A DNA stretch of 64,000 nt from Granulosicoccus sp045106855 (GCA_045106855.1 JBGCFI010000009.1:124001-188000); one strand, 5' to 3'; shown: positions 1-9,533, counted from the first letter of the stretch. Numbers and translations: made by a program. Notes: generated by a model from the letters alone, not told the origin.

Positions 1-993
1 CATCGCCAGGTACGCGCCGCGGGAAAATGTGCTGATTAGAACTTTGGCTGTCAACAGAAAATAGGGGGTAAGCAGCCACGCCCGGACATCTTTGATGTAA
101 CTGATAAATAATGCAATCAAGGGAAGAATTGTATACGCAACGAAACCTCCAAAATTGTTTGATTGAAGGTGCGGGCCACCTATCCGCGATTTATCAATGG
201 TTGATCGGCCACTCTTTTCCAGCATCTCCGGAACCGAATATAAAACCACCAACACAGAGCCGATCATGACGTAGACAGCGCAGCGCTTGGCCGTTTCTAT
301 ATCCCTTACGCACATCAACACGATGAAATAGAAAACAAACTGGTCAATCCACGCTTTGTAGCTCAATATTTCGCTGTAGAGTAAATAGACGCGACCACCG
401 GGAATTAACATCAGCGTAAATGCAGAGAGTGATGTCAGGAATCCGAAAGCAAAAACAAGGTACGTACCGGCTGGCCATTCAGTCAGCTTCCGGCGCGTAG
501 TCAGCAATCGCAGTGTGGCTGCAAAGAAGCCAAGGATTAGCAGCATGTTGGTGCCATTGACTCCAGGTGCAATGGGCACAACAAATACCTTTGACAACGG
601 GAGGTAAATTAGAAGAACAGCAAGAACCAGCTCCACACCGCGAAGGGTGCTGGCAGCGACGAAAAGGCCCAGACCAAGCGCAATGGGATACAGAATGAAA
701 GAGGGCCAGTGACCGCCTGTCAAAGTTATCACCAGCACCAGACAAGCGGGTATTGCCAGGAAACTCAGCACAGGTTTCAGGCTATTAAATTCAGGCCAAC
801 CTGCCGATACTCTGGTCGTTGCCGCCATCTCACGCATCTGTCGCAACTTGTTGCGGCTTTTACGTCGCTCGCTGTAAGCCGGAGCGCCGGCCCCACGCCG
901 ACGGAGCCGACCAGTTCGCACCAAAGGTGTGTCGACGGCGTCGTCTGCCCGGGGATCCTTATTGGCTCGATGCAAAGGATTTGTAGAGGCCAT
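1..993 (-). CDS. O-antigen ligase/polymerase family membrane protein, partial (C-terminus beyond left edge)
   Basis: The minus-strand frame is open from an ATG at 993 to the window edge, giving 331 codons. A basic Arg-rich cytoplasmic N-terminus (about 60 residues) is followed by many hydrophobic segments. Near the edge is STFSRGAYLAM, the SRGA-type motif at the start of the Wzy_C/WaaL domain. Such proteins polymerise or ligate undecaprenyl-linked glycans at the periplasmic face of the inner membrane. The start overlaps the end of the upstream deacetylase gene by 35 bases, so it is probably translationally coupled and last of what is visible in the exopolysaccharide operon. An exosortase-locus ligase variant is possible, but the C-terminal half is missing and I cannot decide. 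Confidence 0.8.
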   Translation of the reverse strand, partial: MASTNPLHRANKDPRADDAVDTPLVRTGRLRRRGAGAPAYSERRKSRNKLRQMREMAATTRVSAGWPEFNSLKPVLSFLAIPACLVLVITLTGGHWPSFILYPIALGLGLFVAASTLRGVELVLAVLLIYLPLSKVFVVPIAPGVNGTNMLLILGFFAATLRLLTTRRKLTEWPAGTYLVFAFGFLTSLSAFTLMLIPGGRVYLLYSEILSYKAWIDQFVFYFIVLMCVRDIETAKRCAVYVMIGSVLVVLYSVPEMLEKSGRSTIDKSRIGGPHLQSNNFGGFVAYTILPLIALFISYIKDVRAWLLTPYFLLTAKVLISTFSRGAYLAM

Positions 994-1861
994 GATAGAG
1001 GCGGTTACCAATAACGCGTCGAACGAGATGTTTTACCTGTCCATTCAGACGCTGACGTCGAAAATAGGCAGGCTCCTGGGCTATCATACGACGAAATTCC
1101 TCTCGTCGAGTATTGCGTCTGACTGCAATCCTCTCAAGTGGTGTAAAACCACTCTGCGCATTCAGAAACCAACGATCCTTAAGCCCCGAATCACCAAGCT
1201 TAACGAGCCCCCTGGAAGGGTCTTCGTTTATTGGCTCACCTGCCGACGCATTGCATGCAGCATTTTCCAGATCGTTTCTCTTTTGCCAGCGTTGAGCCTC
1301 GACAAGTCCGATATCCGATCCAAACCATTGGCTGTAGCCCGCTTTAGTGAGCTGCCGTAGGGTTTCAGGTGAAAACCTGCCACCTGGGAACGAGATTGAG
1401 CGACACGCCGATTGGCACAGGTTTTCCAAAGTTTGACGGCTCTCGATGAGTTCGTGAAGTGATTCTTCACTGGACATATCATCAAAAAATCGATGAGTCT
1501 TGCCATGACTGCCAATGCACAGATCAGGTAAATTCGACAACGCAGCCAGTTCATCCGCAGACATGAAATGTCGACGTTGACCAATGAAATCACTGGTTAT
1601 GAAAAAGTAGGCCGCCAGATTACGCTCAACCAGTTTAGGTGCTGCCAGACGAAGGTTACTGACATGGCCATCATCAAAAGTGATAACAACGTCCGGGGAC
1701 CTGCCACTGCCACTGCCATATAACCCAACGTTTCGCTCGGTCAGTAAATCCAACTGATGGGTAAACTCGGAAAGGCTCACTGCATAAGGTAAATCTTCAG
1801 CATCAATTGAGCTGCTGTCAGAATCCGGATAAACCCCGTGATACATCAATACAACACTCAC
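959..1861 (-). CDS. NodB-type polysaccharide deacetylase
   Basis: The 300-residue protein carries the NodB homology fold signatures: MYHGV at 6-10, TFDDG at 61-65 (catalytic and metal Asp pair), SHGKTH at 118-123 (the two metal His spaced HxxxH) and FPGGRF at 158-163. Members remove N- or O-acetyl groups from polysaccharides. No signal peptide is evident, so it may act on lipid-linked intermediates or leave by another route. Its ATG overlaps the stop of the flippase gene by four bases (1858-1861), typical of translational coupling. The C-terminal third after about residue 200 lacks motifs I recognise. The exact substrate is unknown, but position in the locus points to the exopolysaccharide. 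Confidence 0.85.
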   Translation of the reverse strand: MSVVLMYHGVYPDSDSSSIDAEDLPYAVSLSEFTHQLDLLTERNVGLYGSGSGRSPDVVITFDDGHVSNLRLAAPKLVERNLAAYFFITSDFIGQRRHFMSADELAALSNLPDLCIGSHGKTHRFFDDMSSEESLHELIESRQTLENLCQSACRSISFPGGRFSPETLRQLTKAGYSQWFGSDIGLVEAQRWQKRNDLENAACNASAGEPINEDPSRGLVKLGDSGLKDRWFLNAQSGFTPLERIAVRRNTRREEFRRMIAQEPAYFRRQRLNGQVKHLVRRVIGNRLYHGLYKSFASSQ

Positions 1862-3342
1862 GAAGGTTTTCTTCCCGGCTGGATTTTATTCAGAAAAAAG
1901 TGCAGCCAGTTTCTTGTCTCAGGCGCCAGCATCCAGATAACCACCAGAAGCACCAAGGTTCCGGTAAAACCCTTTAATAGAAAATTGACACTATCGCCTC
2001 CAAAATCGATTCGTGTCATCAAGATATAAACCAGCAGACTGGCCAGTGTTGCGAAAATTGGTGCCACCCACTCCACACGAAATTTCACATGCCGAAACGA
2101 TAGCAGCGCAACCGAGACCATGAACACTCCATACGAAAATACTGTTACCGCCGCTGCCCCGGTAATTCCGAATCGGGGTATGAACACTAGGTTAAGGCCA
2201 AGATTAATAATCGTTGCCACTAGACTGCAAAACATAAGTACTTTGGTGTTCTTGAATATATAAAGACCCGCAGCCAGAAAATACAACGCGCCTTCCAGCC
2301 AGAAACTAACAGCAACATACGGAATTATGACAGTACCAATAGCGTATTTCGGACCAGCAAGAAAACTCAGCAAGTACGGACTGGTAATTGAAAACATCGC
2401 GATAAATGGCAGACCTATTACAACGTAAAGATGAAAGCCGCGTGATAGAAATTCAGCCGTTTTTGTCGAACCCTGTGTTTCCCATATCTGTATGTATGCG
2501 GGTCGGACAGCTTGTAAAATTGCCGCCAGGATAATGATATCCAGATAGCTGGTAAGGTTATAAGAGGCCGAGTACTGTCCCAGCTCGTCAACACCCAACA
2601 TGGCTTCAATAAGGTAACGATCACTGAGGCGCAACACTAGAGACAAAGACTCCAGAATCATTAGTGGCATACCGTAAACCAGCATCGCTCTGGCAAGTTT
2701 GACGGAAATTTCCGAATGATGGAAATAGAACTCGGAGCGATACTGATAAGCAACAAAGCAAACGCCGGCGAGTTCCGCAAAAAAAAGACAAGTGATGACT
2801 GAAAACGGATCCAGCGCTGATGCGAGCACCACCGCCACTAACAGTGTCAGGTTAAGAAACCTTGCCAGGCTTTGAGCAATTGCCACTTCGGCACTGCGTT
2901 GCTGGGCACGCAGAAAATTCATGATTCCGCTTCCCAGAATCCTGACAAAAACAATGGCAGATGCCAATAAAAACAAGGTTGAAATATTCTCGTACTGCAA
3001 AACTGCAGGGAGTACCTGATAGCCCATGATCAGGAACAGCAAGGTCGTCACAACTGCCAGAGCAAGGAACACGACGCTGACCGAACTGTTCATCTGCCGA
3101 TCAGAGAATGCAATATTGGAATTCCTGATCTGGGCAAAGAACCGGATAACTGCGTGTTGCATGCCCAGCTTTCCCATCGCAATAAACAACGTTACGCTGG
3201 ATGTGATTAATCCGACAATACCGTAATCGGCAACACTCAAATTACGCGTAAGCATTGGAAAGGTGACCAGACCGACCAGTGCTGACAGCATACCGGCTGA
3301 GGCATAGTTTCGTAGATGTTGATAGAGTCGAGGCGCTGGCAT
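1858..3342 (-). CDS. Wzx-like polysaccharide flippase (MOP/MVF superfamily)
   Basis: The 494-residue protein is hydrophobic throughout, with about 12-14 predicted membrane segments and short polar loops. Its opening (YASAGMLSALVGLVTFPMLT) is typical of the polysaccharide_synt family in the MOP superfamily. These proteins move undecaprenyl-diphosphate-linked repeat units across the inner membrane. It ends in a basic tail. It sits between two deacetylase genes and overlaps the NodB gene by four bases. A flippase together with a ligase/polymerase and a Wzz-like protein means a Wzx/Wzy-dependent route rather than an ABC or synthase route. The gap of 64 bases to the WalW-like gene upstream holds no clear promoter. 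Confidence 0.88.
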   Translation of the reverse strand: MPAPRLYQHLRNYASAGMLSALVGLVTFPMLTRNLSVADYGIVGLITSSVTLFIAMGKLGMQHAVIRFFAQIRNSNIAFSDRQMNSSVSVVFLALAVVTTLLFLIMGYQVLPAVLQYENISTLFLLASAIVFVRILGSGIMNFLRAQQRSAEVAIAQSLARFLNLTLLVAVVLASALDPFSVITCLFFAELAGVCFVAYQYRSEFYFHHSEISVKLARAMLVYGMPLMILESLSLVLRLSDRYLIEAMLGVDELGQYSASYNLTSYLDIIILAAILQAVRPAYIQIWETQGSTKTAEFLSRGFHLYVVIGLPFIAMFSITSPYLLSFLAGPKYAIGTVIIPYVAVSFWLEGALYFLAAGLYIFKNTKVLMFCSLVATIINLGLNLVFIPRFGITGAAAVTVFSYGVFMVSVALLSFRHVKFRVEWVAPIFATLASLLVYILMTRIDFGGDSVNFLLKGFTGTLVLLVVIWMLAPETRNWLHFFLNKIQPGRKPS

Positions 3343-3406
3343 TGTGTGTATCTAGCACAAACTCTTTACGAATGTGATCATAGCTCGTCAAGAAGGTTGC
3401 GGGATA

Positions 3407-4366
3407 TCAAGACGTAGCCCGGGCGGATTCAGCAAATATATCCTGTAGATTGCTAAGGCCTGAAAATACTGCCCCCTCTTCAGCACACCATTGCAAGGTG
3501 GTCTGCATATCGTCGATGAAACGCTTCACTTCAGTAGTATTTTGCGGATAAGGGGATGCCTTCTCAATGACTTCCATTGAGTGAAACATCATGTTTATGG
3601 ATAGTACTGATACGTCTGGATGACGTCTGAGTTGATACCTGAAAACCTCCTTCATCTGTTTTACGCTTGCAAACCATGGTCTGAACCAATGTGGATCACT
3701 AAAAAACCGTGGCTTCACGCTGACAGGCACTTCGAGTATTCTTCCCTCAGAAAATTTCCCGGGAACACTCAGATTGTTCACGGAAGGAAAGTAAGGTTGT
3801 TCGGGTGCTTTTCTAAAATCGACCCTGGCTCGTGGTTCACGCCACTGCAAATGGGGTGTAACGCTCGTATCAACCTTATAACCGAGCCGCTGAAGAGAAT
3901 TCACCGAATCCGCCGAAGCGCCATAGCGCCCCGCCCTGAAACTTGTGGGTAAATAGCCGAGTTTTTCCTCGAATAATGAGGTCAGATTCGCCAGTTTCTG
4001 ATATTCGATATCGGGGGCGTATCCACATTGAAAATCCGGGCTATCGATACCAGCATAGTCAAAATATTTTTTCTCGGGCTCGATAAATGCTGCATGAAGG
4101 TGCGTTCCATATTCATATTTACCCGTTAATGACTTAAGAGTATCGACGGACGCCGAGTCCTCCAGTACCTCGACAGTCAGCAAATATGTGGGAACAGCAC
4201 CGACAGCTTCAAAAGCCGGTTGCAATCGATTTGGAAGACCATCAAGAATCGAATCGAATCTTAATGGACTGGAACGAACCCACTGAGGGTCATGATCGCA
4301 TTCAGTATCAATCGAAACGGTTACGACGATTTTTTCAATTGAACTACGCAAGGTATAAGGCCGCAA
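3407..4366 (-). CDS. WalW-like polysaccharide deacetylase family protein
   Basis: The 319-residue protein has a divergent deacetylase-like layout: SIDTECDHD at 18-26, GTHLH at 87-91 in the position of the metal His motif, and SFRAGRYG at 142-149. This pattern is that of the WalW-like branch found in exopolysaccharide clusters, not the classical NodB TFDDG form. It has no signal peptide. The ATG at 4366 overlaps the glycosyltransferase stop by 23 bases, so the two are probably co-translated. Enzymatic activity is inferred from family only. Two different deacetylase-type enzymes in one operon suggest two distinct modification steps or substrates. Confidence 0.75.
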   Translation of the reverse strand: MRPYTLRSSIEKIVVTVSIDTECDHDPQWVRSSPLRFDSILDGLPNRLQPAFEAVGAVPTYLLTVEVLEDSASVDTLKSLTGKYEYGTHLHAAFIEPEKKYFDYAGIDSPDFQCGYAPDIEYQKLANLTSLFEEKLGYLPTSFRAGRYGASADSVNSLQRLGYKVDTSVTPHLQWREPRARVDFRKAPEQPYFPSVNNLSVPGKFSEGRILEVPVSVKPRFFSDPHWFRPWFASVKQMKEVFRYQLRRHPDVSVLSINMMFHSMEVIEKASPYPQNTTEVKRFIDDMQTTLQWCAEEGAVFSGLSNLQDIFAESARATS

Positions 4367-5636
4367 GTTTTCGAGTTACCAGGTCAATGCCGTATCGCTC
4401 GACGATAAGCTGCCGCCCCTTCCCTGCAAGCCGCCGACTCAGCTCGGGCTCATCGAGCAATCGAGCCAGCTGACCCGCTAAAGCTATAGCATTACCCGTC
4501 TCAAACAGTAGTCCACTGACCCCCTCTTGCACCAGATCGCTGTTTCCCCCAATATCAGTTGCTACCACAGGGCGCCGGGCAACCATCGCCTCCATAACGG
4601 AATTTGGTAATCCTTCTGCAAATGAGGGCTGAACATAAATATGAATGGAATGAAAAAAGCTACTGGTCTCATGGATGAGTCCTAACCACTCAATATCCGC
4701 ATCAATACCTAGCGTTTCCGCTTGTTCCACCAATGCTGTTTGCGTCTCACCACTACCCGCAATTACAAGCTTCAAACTTTTTTCGGGATAGTCAGCTTTC
4801 AATGCAGCGAACGCGTCTAGCAATACATGAACGCCTTTTACTTCCCTCAGCCGTCCGCAATAACCAATACGAATTGCATCACTTGACGGGGTTTCCACTG
4901 GTAATTGTCGCGCGTCAATGCCGTTGGGGACAAATTGTATCTGAGTGTCGGAAAATCCCGCGCGTAACAGCTTTTCTCGTGTTTGAAAACTGATGGTCTG
5001 AACAAAATCCACCTTCTTCAAACCCTGGCGGATCAGAATATTCAGCGGTTTAAAGCGTGCCGCCGGATCAAGGACACCACCCTCAAATTCATAGAATCCC
5101 GATACCTTAGTGATCACCGGAATTGCAATTCTAGCACGTGCAAAGCCGGCTGCTGCAGCCATAAGATGCGTAATATGAACATGTATTGCATCAAAGCGAT
5201 GCTCATTGTCTTTCAAGTAGCGGGCGAATCGTTGCATGACAATTAGCGATCCGAGCCATCTTACATGTGGGTAGTCAATTCGCCTTATTACAAAATCGTG
5301 GTAGGTCTCCTGCAAGGGCTGCGATATATTCACAAGAGGTGTAACGAACTCAACGTATACACCTTGCTCGCGCAAAGCCACCGCAAGTTTTAGCGCCTGA
5401 GTCTCAGCCCCTCCCAATCCGGGGAAACGGCTATCAACAGCAAAAAGTACACGCAGTGCTTGCCCGTTCCTAACAGGAAATGAGTTAATGTGAGAATCTG
5501 TTTTCTGACCACCTGAACCTTGGGCTGTTGACGAATTTATATCAGGCAGCAAATTGCCATTTGGTTCTACCTGGCTACGCTGCTCTGTACTCTTAAGCAA
5601 CGGCTCTTTCTGATGATTCACGACCGCCACACTCAA
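4344..5636 (-). CDS. Glycosyltransferase family 4 (GT-B fold)
   Basis: The core starts at LRVLFAVDSRFPGLGGAETQ, with the GGAE motif of GT4 enzymes near the N-terminus. The C-terminal domain has GYCGRLREVKGVHVLLDAF and SFAEGLPNSVMEAM (the EGLPNxxLEAM-type donor-binding motif). It adds a sugar to the lipid-linked repeat unit at the inner face of the membrane. The reading frame extends to an ATG at 5702, but that would overlap the beta-barrel gene by 64 bases. In-frame TTG at 5636, GTG at 5630 and GTG at 5621 lie just after that gene's stop and are more plausible, so the start is uncertain. About 50-60 low-complexity residues precede the catalytic core. Confidence 0.85.
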   Translation of the reverse strand: MSVAVVNHQKEPLLKSTEQRSQVEPNGNLLPDINSSTAQGSGGQKTDSHINSFPVRNGQALRVLFAVDSRFPGLGGAETQALKLAVALREQGVYVEFVTPLVNISQPLQETYHDFVIRRIDYPHVRWLGSLIVMQRFARYLKDNEHRFDAIHVHITHLMAAAAGFARARIAIPVITKVSGFYEFEGGVLDPAARFKPLNILIRQGLKKVDFVQTISFQTREKLLRAGFSDTQIQFVPNGIDARQLPVETPSSDAIRIGYCGRLREVKGVHVLLDAFAALKADYPEKSLKLVIAGSGETQTALVEQAETLGIDADIEWLGLIHETSSFFHSIHIYVQPSFAEGLPNSVMEAMVARRPVVATDIGGNSDLVQEGVSGLLFETGNAIALAGQLARLLDEPELSRRLAGKGRQLIVERYGIDLVTRKLAALYLA

Positions 5637-5638
5637 AA

Positions 5639-7090
5639 TTATTGTAAAAGGGATTTGAGCTCGACCGTAAGATCCTGACCGGCACGAGAAGGAGGCGCCC
5701 ATCGAAGCCCGATAGACAAACGATTCTCTGTAATGTCAATATCCTCTTCAGTAGCACCGGTATCGAAGAATCTTGTGCGGACCCCTGAGGCCGTATCGTG
5801 GGTAATACCTACTTGCAATTCAAAACTGCGAGTGAGTTGATAGATCAGTTGAAACCGCAGCAACAAGGAATCCGAGTTATCGATGCGATTATTAAAATCC
5901 TGAGCCTCGTAATTGAGAGCTAATTCGGAACGCAACTGACTGGTAAGACTTTGTGACCAGAAGGCGGTTGCGAAGCCCTGTTGCCGATCCTCACCATCTA
6001 TATCGATATCGCCCTCCAAACCACCGAACAACAACTGATAATCAAGTTCAGCAAAACCGGCACCAAGACTGACAACCCTGTCCAGGCTCCGGAAGCTATA
6101 TTCGACACCGACGCGTGTTTCGGAAAAGAAGCCCGACGCGTTGGGGGCAATCCCAACAGCCGTTTCACCACTCTGTACAAGACTTTCGACAGCGCTCAGG
6201 CTCTGGTCACTCAAATCGGTTTGTACATATACCGTTAATAGGGTCTGGGGACCCAATGTCTGAATGGCGCGTAGTTCTGCACTAAGTCCATCCAGGGATT
6301 CGTCACCTGCGTCATATCGGGTAAAACCAAAATCACCAAACAAATTCAGAAAGCCGATAGATCGATTGTAATATATACCTAACGTAGCGCGATTGAAATT
6401 CTCTTCCAGCTGCAGAGCTTCAGGCGCGTTCTCACTGTCATCGGGAAGATCGGTAAATATGTTTCCGAGTCTGATACCAAAGTAACTGACAACCGACAAA
6501 ATGCGCTCATGACTTAGATCGGCAATGTACAAATTCTCAAGCGACTCGCGATTTTGAGTCTGGTTTACGTACAAGCCGCGAGCGCTCGTGCGGCTTTGCC
6601 CAATTTGCTCGTACTCGAAAATAGGGCCCGTAACGAAAACATTTCGTCTTTCAATTTCTGCGTCATCGATCGGCTGAATGGCATCATCGGTCCGAACTCC
6701 ACCCAGAATATCTCCAACATACCAGACCCATGAACGGGGCGTTAGCTTGAATTCAGCGGCACCTAAAAAACGGCTGATAGAACTGAAATCCGAATCATCG
6801 GCTGAGGATGTTTTGCGATTGTCCAACTCACCAGAAAATGCCGCTGTAACCGATCGACTTCGATGCTCACCGTAAATACCCAACACGCCAGAATGAATGA
6901 TGCCCTCTTCCTCGGCAGGAGCGTTAGCCCCCTGCACATTGTCACTGGCTTCGGTTTCAACTAACCCTTGAAAACCAACATCAAGGGCGACAGCTTGCAT
7001 ACAGGCAACTAGACAAGTAGCGCTAACGAAGCCTTTTAGCACCGCCCACTGGCGGAGGCTCGCAAAGACCCGCTCTAACACGTTGGACAA
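5639..7090 (-). CDS. Outer-membrane beta-barrel-like protein, resembles the PEP-CTERM-locus associated family
   Basis: The 483-residue protein begins with a basic stretch and a hydrophobic segment ending near VALDVGF, consistent with a signal peptide. The rest consists of alternating amphipathic strands rich in aromatic and acidic residues and ending in LTVELKSLLQ, as in outer-membrane barrels. Position between the kinase-like protein and the first glycosyltransferase matches the uncharacterised PEP-CTERM/exosortase-locus family (TIGR03016-like); that match is from memory, not a search. A role as an outer-membrane secretion or assembly component for the polymer is an inference. Its start is two bases from the end of the kinase-like gene. 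Confidence 0.7.
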   Translation of the reverse strand: MSNVLERVFASLRQWAVLKGFVSATCLVACMQAVALDVGFQGLVETEASDNVQGANAPAEEEGIIHSGVLGIYGEHRSRSVTAAFSGELDNRKTSSADDSDFSSISRFLGAAEFKLTPRSWVWYVGDILGGVRTDDAIQPIDDAEIERRNVFVTGPIFEYEQIGQSRTSARGLYVNQTQNRESLENLYIADLSHERILSVVSYFGIRLGNIFTDLPDDSENAPEALQLEENFNRATLGIYYNRSIGFLNLFGDFGFTRYDAGDESLDGLSAELRAIQTLGPQTLLTVYVQTDLSDQSLSAVESLVQSGETAVGIAPNASGFFSETRVGVEYSFRSLDRVVSLGAGFAELDYQLLFGGLEGDIDIDGEDRQQGFATAFWSQSLTSQLRSELALNYEAQDFNNRIDNSDSLLLRFQLIYQLTRSFELQVGITHDTASGVRTRFFDTGATEEDIDITENRLSIGLRWAPPSRAGQDLTVELKSLLQ

Positions 7091-7092
7091 AA

Positions 7093-7962
7093 CTATTCTG
7101 GCTGGTTGTTAATCACGATTCCCGCCAGCTTACGCTCATCGATTTCGTCGATAACTGAATCGAGCACACCTGGAGTCACGCCCCCATAAGGGATAACCAG
7201 CACGGTGAAATCACAGATTTCAGACAAGATTCGGGCATCAGCTGATGTACTCATTGAGGGGCCGTCGACGATAATATAGCGATTGTCGTAACGTTCCTTG
7301 ATATCCGTCATGAGTTGCTGATAGCGCGCGCTCGTAAAATGCTCTGAACTCATCTCGCTGTGACGCCCCAAAGGAACCACTCGCAATCTGGGAACACCCG
7401 TGGGACTGACAATTTGCTTAATACCGAGTTCTGGTTGTTCAAGGTACTCCAGCAAGCCGGGGGCGTCTTCTTTACCAAGCAATCTCATGAGTTTATGCAT
7501 GATAGGTGCCTGTAGATTGGCCTCGATCAGCATCGAGGTCTTAACCTGATCGAAAGCAATGGTCGCGGCCAGATTGAGACTGACAAAACTACCGCCACCT
7601 TCTGGCACTACCGAACTGACCATGACACTGAAATTCTTGTTTGGGCGCAGCTGATAAAGCTTGGTGCGGAGCTGACGCATCGAATCAACCAACGCCTTGT
7701 TCTTCGTCCTGGGATGGACAATGCCAAGCAAATCCAGCTGCCTGTCATTGAAAAGCGTGGACTCCTCCATGTTGGCCAGATCAGCACGCGCTTTATCCGC
7801 CAGGGTGACAGAGTCATTAGCAGCCTCTAGCTGACGGCTACCGCGCTTTGTCGACACCGCCGGAACCATGGACCGGCTCATTTTTTTGCTACGCCGACCG
7901 GATTTCTCCTGCTGCTGTTCAAGCATTGATCGAACGTTAGCGAATTTTGCACGATCCGTCAT
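7093..7962 (-). CDS. BY-kinase-like (CpsD/CapB/Wzc-C) protein with degenerate nucleotide-binding motifs
   Basis: The 289-residue protein aligns by eye with polysaccharide-locus tyrosine autokinases: a basic disordered N-terminus (about 1-80), EALR-like MRQLRTKL, then the P-loop region. Where family members read PGEGKS, this one reads PEGGGS (120-125), so the Walker A lysine is Gly124. The Walker A' motif DxD reads LIEANL (145-150), losing both Asp residues. Walker B survives as YIIVDGPS (about 232-239). There is no C-terminal tyrosine cluster (ends LAGIVINNQPE). Catalysis therefore looks lost, and a scaffold role with the adjacent Wzz-like partner is likely. The stop overlaps nothing; the ATG overlaps the Wzz gene end by four bases. 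Confidence 0.82.
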   Translation of the reverse strand: MTDRAKFANVRSMLEQQQEKSGRRSKKMSRSMVPAVSTKRGSRQLEAANDSVTLADKARADLANMEESTLFNDRQLDLLGIVHPRTKNKALVDSMRQLRTKLYQLRPNKNFSVMVSSVVPEGGGSFVSLNLAATIAFDQVKTSMLIEANLQAPIMHKLMRLLGKEDAPGLLEYLEQPELGIKQIVSPTGVPRLRVVPLGRHSEMSSEHFTSARYQQLMTDIKERYDNRYIIVDGPSMSTSADARILSEICDFTVLVIPYGGVTPGVLDSVIDEIDERKLAGIVINNQPE

Positions 7963-9533
7963 AGTAGTGAGGCTCCGCCGACAACTTCCATATTATATTT
8001 GATTAGGAATACCACCACGTACAAGGCGCACACCACGCCAACGGTCACCATTATCGCACTTGGACGCTGAAACAATGGTGTTTTTTCGTGAGGAGAGGCC
8101 ATATGTGGCACAACGGTGAGAAGTGGCAGCTCCAGTACATCTGTCACCGCCGATGCCGTGCGAATCCTGGGATCTACTTTCAGAAACACAAACAGGTAAA
8201 TGAATGGCAGTACAGTAGCCAGGACAATCCCCGCCAGGACAATGTGTACAAATCGAAGTCCATTAGGTCTTGCGGGGAAATTAGCTGGCTGATGGATGCG
8301 GTATAGCACACCTTGTTGTTCTGCACCCAAGGTCATGGTGAGTCGTGCATTTTCCTGCTGGCTCAGTAGATCTTCATAAAATTTCTTGTTGATTTCATAA
8401 TCACGCGTTAGCTCCGATAATCGTCTCTCCGCCTGCGACGTTTTTGCAGATCGCTCGATTTCCTTCTCAAGAAGCACCCGCAACTGACGCATTTTCGACT
8501 GCAGCGCATCCGCATCAGCGGACGTTCTGGCCAGATCACTCCTCAGTTGCTGGTAGACGGGGCTAAGACTGGCCGATCCGGAAAAAGTATTTCCACCAAC
8601 ATTAAAAATTGCCTGTCCGGTTCCTCTTTGAGCGGATTCCACACTTCGCCGCGCGGCTGTGGCCTTGATATCCTCTATTTGTTGACGGAGGCGCACGATA
8701 TCGGGGTAGTCGTCGGTATAGGACAAACTCAGTAGATCGATTTCACCTTGAAGTCGAGATATCTGATCACGCGTTTGCCCAATCTGGTAATCGCGAGCAA
8801 GCGTTGACGATTCGTTGGACAGCTCGGATTGCAGCGTTTGTCTGCGTTGATTTGCCTGTGCGTAAACCAGTGATGTTTGTTCAAAATCGCGTTGCAACTC
8901 GACAATACGGGCATTGACGTTGCCTTCCGTGCTATTGCTGATTCCGGGGAACTGACTGCGGAAACTCTCGAGACGACTCTCGGCGTCTTCCAGCTTGGTT
9001 CGATAGGTCTCTACCTGATTAATAATGAATTCGAATGCTTCAGATGTCTCTTCGGTAGAAGAATCCATTGTTTTTTGCAGGAAAAGCTCCGCGAAAAGGC
9101 TGGTTACCTGAAATGCAACCGCTGGATCGTCGTCATAGTATTTGATTTCAAGAAGCTGGTTATTGCGATTCAGAACATTGGTGTTGTCGGTCAGATCGTC
9201 ACGCGCCTCTTCCCGATCAGCGGCCAATGTATCAGCGGCAGTGAAACCCACCTCGTCAAGGATGCGGTCCAGTATGTCAGTGGCAAACAATTCTTCTTTC
9301 GCAACGTTAGCCTTATCGCGTGTTGTCACCTGTTCAGTGCCCAATATTGGTGCAACGATATTGCTGTCATCCACGTAGAGTTGAACGGACGAGGTGTATT
9401 TTTTCTCCCAGAAGAACCCTGTTACCAGGAATACCAGGCTAATTAGGCAAAATATTGCCAACAATGTGCCCGCTCGCGCGGTTGCTTCACGCGTCACCAG
9501 CGGCACCATTTCATCAAGAGTAATATTACTCAT
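7959..9533 (-). CDS. Wzz/GNVR-type polysaccharide chain-length determinant
   Basis: The 524-residue inner-membrane protein has one membrane segment near residues 20-40, a Wzz domain, a long periplasmic coiled coil (about 150-400, with FRSQFPGISNS and SRLQGEIDLLSLSYTDDYPD), a GNVR-like stretch ending in YRIHQPANFPARPN, and a second membrane segment at about 432-455. A third hydrophobic segment lies near the C-terminus. No kinase domain is fused; the neighbouring gene supplies a kinase-like partner. The layout and gene order fit the exosortase-locus chain-length family (TIGR03007-like, from memory). It would set polymer length and bridge to the Wza-like exporter. Confidence 0.87.
   Translation of the reverse strand: MSNITLDEMVPLVTREATARAGTLLAIFCLISLVFLVTGFFWEKKYTSSVQLYVDDSNIVAPILGTEQVTTRDKANVAKEELFATDILDRILDEVGFTAADTLAADREEARDDLTDNTNVLNRNNQLLEIKYYDDDPAVAFQVTSLFAELFLQKTMDSSTEETSEAFEFIINQVETYRTKLEDAESRLESFRSQFPGISNSTEGNVNARIVELQRDFEQTSLVYAQANQRRQTLQSELSNESSTLARDYQIGQTRDQISRLQGEIDLLSLSYTDDYPDIVRLRQQIEDIKATAARRSVESAQRGTGQAIFNVGGNTFSGSASLSPVYQQLRSDLARTSADADALQSKMRQLRVLLEKEIERSAKTSQAERRLSELTRDYEINKKFYEDLLSQQENARLTMTLGAEQQGVLYRIHQPANFPARPNGLRFVHIVLAGIVLATVLPFIYLFVFLKVDPRIRTASAVTDVLELPLLTVVPHMASPHEKTPLFQRPSAIMVTVGVVCALYVVVFLIKYNMEVVGGASLL

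Noticed and set aside
5637..5702. ATG at 5702 as the glycosyltransferase start
   Set aside because: It lies 64 bases inside the upstream gene, and the added residues have no counterpart in the family; in-frame TTG/GTG codons after the upstream stop fit better.
8877..9446. Long plus-strand frame of 189 codons opposite the Wzz-like gene
   Set aside because: It is the antisense of a gene with clear family motifs; it has no ribosome-binding site or recognisable domain.
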